Positions 11,966 to 14,782 of a stretch of 14,782 nt of DNA are shown here, piece after piece (the stretch's first letter is position 1; every line of letters begins with the position of its first letter). The stretch is from Myroides sp. (GTDB lineage: Bacteria > Bacteroidota > Bacteroidia > Flavobacteriales > Flavobacteriaceae): positions 1 through 14,782 of the forward strand of contig JAHAYQ010000059.1 in the NCBI GenBank assembly GCA_018384465.1, written 5' to 3'. A program made the translations under genes and the position numbers. The notes beneath the pieces were generated by a model. The model had not been told where the DNA came from and did no database searches. It saw only the letters and a program-made list of their open reading frames with translations.

Positions 11966-14782
11966 TTAATTGCTTAACGCATCATAAATGACTTGCTGTA
12001 TATCTTCTCTTGTATTGGCACGTGACAATTTATTGTCGTCAGCATTCGGAAACGTTCTGTTTGATAAAAAAACGTAAATTAAATCACTATCTGGATCTGC
12101 CCAAGCCATAGTTCCTGTAAAACCTGTATGACCAAAACTACGCATAGAAGCGCAACCACACGTTGGGCCACTTTTGCCTAATTGGGGTTTATCGAAACCG
12201 GCTCCTCTCCTATTTCCCTCTTTACAATAATAACACGTATTAAAATCGTTTATTGTTTTTTGGGATAACAATCGTTCACCGTTAAATTCGCCACCATCTA
12301 AAAAAAGTTGCATTATTTTAGCTACATCCAACGCATTGCCAAATAAACCAGCGTGACCAGCAACACCCCCAAACATTGCTGCACCCATATCGTGTACGTA
12401 ACCTTGAACCGTAGTATATCTATAATAAGTATCTTTTTCGGTAGGTGCAATTTGCGAAACGTCAAATTTAGTTAGTGGTAAATAGGTTAAATTATTAGCA
12501 TCAATTTTTTCGAAAAAATAATGATTAACCAATTCATTTAATGGTTTTTTATAAGATCTTTCTACAATTTCAGCCAATAGAATAAAATTTAAATCGCTGT
12601 ATTTGTATTCTTTCTTACCTAATTTTGACAGAGCAATAGTTTCAATGATGTTTTTTTTATAATCGGATTTTAAATACAAATTGTCATTAATCTGAAGATT
12701 AAAATCTTTTGAAAAGGTTTTTTGATAAAGATCCGTTTTTGGTTTTCCGTTGCCATCCAAAGTTTCTTTATAAAACGGAATCCACGCTACCAAGCCCGAA
12801 TTATGAGTTAATAATTCTTTAACGGTAATGTTTGCTTTATCAGTTTTTTTAAATTCTGGCAATAAATCACCTAATTTTTGGTCGAAACGCAATTTTCCAT
12901 CATCGTACATTTTCATTACCATAGGCAAAGTTCCTAACATTTTGGTCAACGATGCTAAATCGAAAATAGTTTGATTGGTTACTGGTGTTTGATCCTCGTA
13001 ACTCATCACACCAAAGGATTTGTTGTACACAATTTCTCCTTTTCTTGCAACCAACACTTGTGCCCCTGGCGTATATTTATTGTACAATGCCGTTTGTACA
13101 AAAGCATCTATTTCTTTCAGTTTATTTTCGTTTAAACCAACATCTTTCGCCCTTCCATATCTTAAATTTTTATTAGGTTTAGTAATTAACCCATCACCTT
13201 CTTTATACGTTTTTCCGATAGAAACAGGTAATTTACCCGAAGCGCCTTGCATACCAAAAATTACATCGGTAGTTTTTCTATGAGCTATAATATTATTTTG
13301 ATAACCTAAAACAACGGCTTCAAAATTTCCGAAATCTTTTACAGCGCTTAAAGCATAAGGTTTTACAAAGGATACAAAAATGGTTTTGTTGTCTTTGGCA
13401 ATATTATCTAACAAATTAATTTCGTTGGTAACCATATCGTGTTTTTTCCATACGCCATCTGCTTTGTGATATCCCACAATAACTAAATCAAACGCCTTTA
13501 AATCACTTAAATGATCTTCAATTTCGTAATGATTGAACACCGTAATAGGCTGATTTGCTTGTAAGGCGTCTATAAAAGTATCGTTTACATCATCTCCTAA
13601 TTTAACATAGGCAATGCTCTTTGCTTTATCACTGTTTAAGGGCAACAAATTTTTATCGTTTTTTAATACGGTAACTACTTGCTCGTATAATTTGTAGCTT
13701 AAATCGGTGTATTCTTGTTTATTTAAATCTTGATATAAATTTTGAGTATTTATAGGTTGATAATTGTTTAATGCTGCCTTGTACTTATACAATAATATTT
13801 TTTTTACCGAATGTGCTAAGCGTTCTTCGGTAATCACCCCGTTTTCAAAAGCGGTATTAAACTGTTGAATTGCCAATGGTACGTTTTCAGGAAATAACAA
13901 AACATCATTACCAGCTAAAAAAGCAGCTAAATCTACTTCACCCGGCGATTTGTAGTTAGCCACACCTTTCATATTTAAGGCATCGGTAAAAATCAATCCT
14001 TTAAAGTTTAAATCATCTTTTAATAATTCGGTCACCGTACTGTATGATAAAGACGTAGGTACTTTTTTATCACTCTCTAAAGTAGGAACCGACAAATGCG
14101 CAACCATTACTGATGTTAAGCCTTCTTTGATTAATTTTTTATAAGGATATAATTCTATTTGATCTAATCTTTTACGATCGAACGAAATCAGTGGCAAGGT
14201 ATAGTGAGAATCGGCAGAAGTATCTCCATGACCAGGAAAATGTTTTGCCGTAGCAAACACCTTGTTTTTTTGCATTCCTTTCATAATGGCTGTTGCTTTC
14301 TCTGCCACATTTTGCTTAGATTCACCAAATGATCGGTTTCCAATAATGGGATTTAAAGGGTTTGTGTTGACATCTACCACCGGTGCAAACATAAAATGGA
14401 TACCTAATCGCTGAGCTTGTTCACCCATTTGTTGCCCCATTTGCTCAATACTTTCATTATTGCTCACTGCACCTAAGGTCATGTTCCAAGGGTATACGTA
14501 AGTTGAATCTAAGCGCATACCTAAACCCCACTCTGCATCAATACCTACGAACAAAGGAATTTTTGAAACTGCTTGAAGTTTATTGGTAATTTTTGCCTGA
14601 CGCCCTGGACCACCTTGAAAAAATATAACTCCACCTATATGTTGTGAGGTTACTAAATTGGTTAGTTCGTTCAAATGTTTATCGTCACGGTTAGAATAAG
14701 CGGCTACCATAAAAAGCTGACCTACCTTTTCATTAAATGACATTTGCTGATAAACACTATCTACCCATTTTTCAGGTGTTTG
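11966..14782 (-). CDS. GH3 beta-N-acetylglucosaminidase (NagZ-like) fused to serine beta-lactamase-family hydrolase, N-terminus cut by window edge
   Basis: Numbers count from the internal Met at 14743. The GH3 domain covers about 1-325: KHFPGHGDTSADSHY (167-181) with the NagZ Asp178-His180 acid/base dyad, and nucleophile Asp254 in LIFTDALNM. A GH3 C-terminal-like alpha/beta region follows (about 355-515). The third part (about 535-925) is a class C beta-lactamase/PBP4-type serine hydrolase: Ser598-x-x-Lys601 in ASLTK, Tyr715-Ser-Asp717, and HTG at 872-874. Four Cys (837, 840, 862, 864) sit just before HTG. The frame stays open from Met 14743 to base 14782, encoding QTPEKWVDSVYQQ. The real start and a probable signal peptide therefore lie outside. 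The likely role is peptidoglycan turnover in the periplasm, with the serine hydrolase acting on the peptide or lactyl side. It precedes bshA by 18 bases. Confidence 0.9.
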   Translation of the reverse strand, partial: QTPEKWVDSVYQQMSFNEKVGQLFMVAAYSNRDDKHLNELTNLVTSQHIGGVIFFQGGPGRQAKITNKLQAVSKIPLFVGIDAEWGLGMRLDSTYVYPWNMTLGAVSNNESIEQMGQQMGEQAQRLGIHFMFAPVVDVNTNPLNPIIGNRSFGESKQNVAEKATAIMKGMQKNKVFATAKHFPGHGDTSADSHYTLPLISFDRKRLDQIELYPYKKLIKEGLTSVMVAHLSVPTLESDKKVPTSLSYSTVTELLKDDLNFKGLIFTDALNMKGVANYKSPGEVDLAAFLAGNDVLLFPENVPLAIQQFNTAFENGVITEERLAHSVKKILLYKYKAALNNYQPINTQNLYQDLNKQEYTDLSYKLYEQVVTVLKNDKNLLPLNSDKAKSIAYVKLGDDVNDTFIDALQANQPITVFNHYEIEDHLSDLKAFDLVIVGYHKADGVWKKHDMVTNEINLLDNIAKDNKTIFVSFVKPYALSAVKDFGNFEAVVLGYQNNIIAHRKTTDVIFGMQGASGKLPVSIGKTYKEGDGLITKPNKNLRYGRAKDVGLNENKLKEIDAFVQTALYNKYTPGAQVLVARKGEIVYNKSFGVMSYEDQTPVTNQTIFDLASLTKMLGTLPMVMKMYDDGKLRFDQKLGDLLPEFKKTDKANITVKELLTHNSGLVAWIPFYKETLDGNGKPKTDLYQKTFSKDFNLQINDNLYLKSDYKKNIIETIALSKLGKKEYKYSDLNFILLAEIVERSYKKPLNELVNHYFFEKIDANNLTYLPLTKFDVSQIAPTEKDTYYRYTTVQGYVHDMGAAMFGGVAGHAGLFGNALDVAKIMQLFLDGGEFNGERLLSQKTINDFNTCYYCKEGNRRGAGFDKPQLGKSGPTCGCASMRSFGHTGFTGTMAWADPDSDLIYVFLSNRTFPNADDNKLSRANTREDIQQVIYDALSN

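Noticed and set aside
14741..14743. ATG as the start of the GH3-serine hydrolase gene
   Set aside because: The frame continues without a stop to the window edge, encoding QTPEKWVDSVYQQ, which runs naturally into the GH3 domain. A signal peptide is expected further upstream, outside the window.
1..14782. Mobile elements, CRISPR array, tRNA/rRNA or a defence island
   Set aside because: No transposase, integrase, direct-repeat array, terminal inverted repeats or structural RNA signature was seen. All genes look like ordinary chromosomal ones of similar base composition.

Overview
The window looks like the chromosome of a member of the Bacteroidota, most likely the Flavobacteriaceae. The DNA is AT-rich, leaders lack strong Shine-Dalgarno sequences, several genes are preceded by the Bacteroidota promoter -7 box TAnnTTTG, and the signal peptides ending in NAQ/FAQ and the protein variants (FolC, BshA, an ApbE/PepSY/DUF2271 set, a GH3-serine hydrolase fusion) fit that group. 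I cannot name the genus. No tRNA, rRNA, insertion sequence, prophage or CRISPR array is visible. Gene density is high and no stretch longer than about 130 bases lacks a gene.

Layout. Positions 1-1218 (+) carry the almost complete folate gene folC, whose start lies just left of the window. It converges, with overlapping stop codons, on a minus-strand operon covering 6458-1215. In transcription order that operon encodes a secreted ankyrin-repeat protein, a small exported DUF2271 protein, a 728-residue PepSY membrane protein fused to an NADPH-dependent flavodoxin/FAD reductase, and an exported ApbE flavin transferase. A consensus promoter precedes it, and a perfect hairpin terminator separates it from an upstream lipoprotein gene (7147-6590). 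Next, still on the minus strand, come a UMF1-type MFS transporter (8541-7231) and an M48 metalloprotease lipoprotein (9394-8588) with a hairpin between them. A divergent plus-strand pair follows: an alpha/beta hydrolase (9479-10333) overlapping an exported MsrB (10290-10787). A strong bidirectional hairpin separates msrB from the convergent minus-strand pair of a GH3-serine hydrolase fusion (11966 to beyond the right edge) and bshA, the first bacillithiol gene (11947-10817).

The most interesting unit is the ankyrin-DUF2271-PepSY reductase-ApbE operon. It reads as a self-contained transmembrane electron export system. Cytosolic NADPH would feed FAD and FMN in the reductase domain, electrons would cross through the PepSY membrane part (which has histidines placed as possible heme ligands), and the acceptor outside would be the DUF2271 protein. 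That protein carries a match (DAITGAS) to the motif on which ApbE attaches FMN covalently, and the ApbE enzyme is encoded in the same operon. The parts belong to known families; the electron acceptor and the role of the ankyrin protein are unknown.

The rest is mainly housekeeping and stress chemistry: folate, bacillithiol, methionine sulfoxide repair, peptidoglycan turnover and envelope proteolysis.
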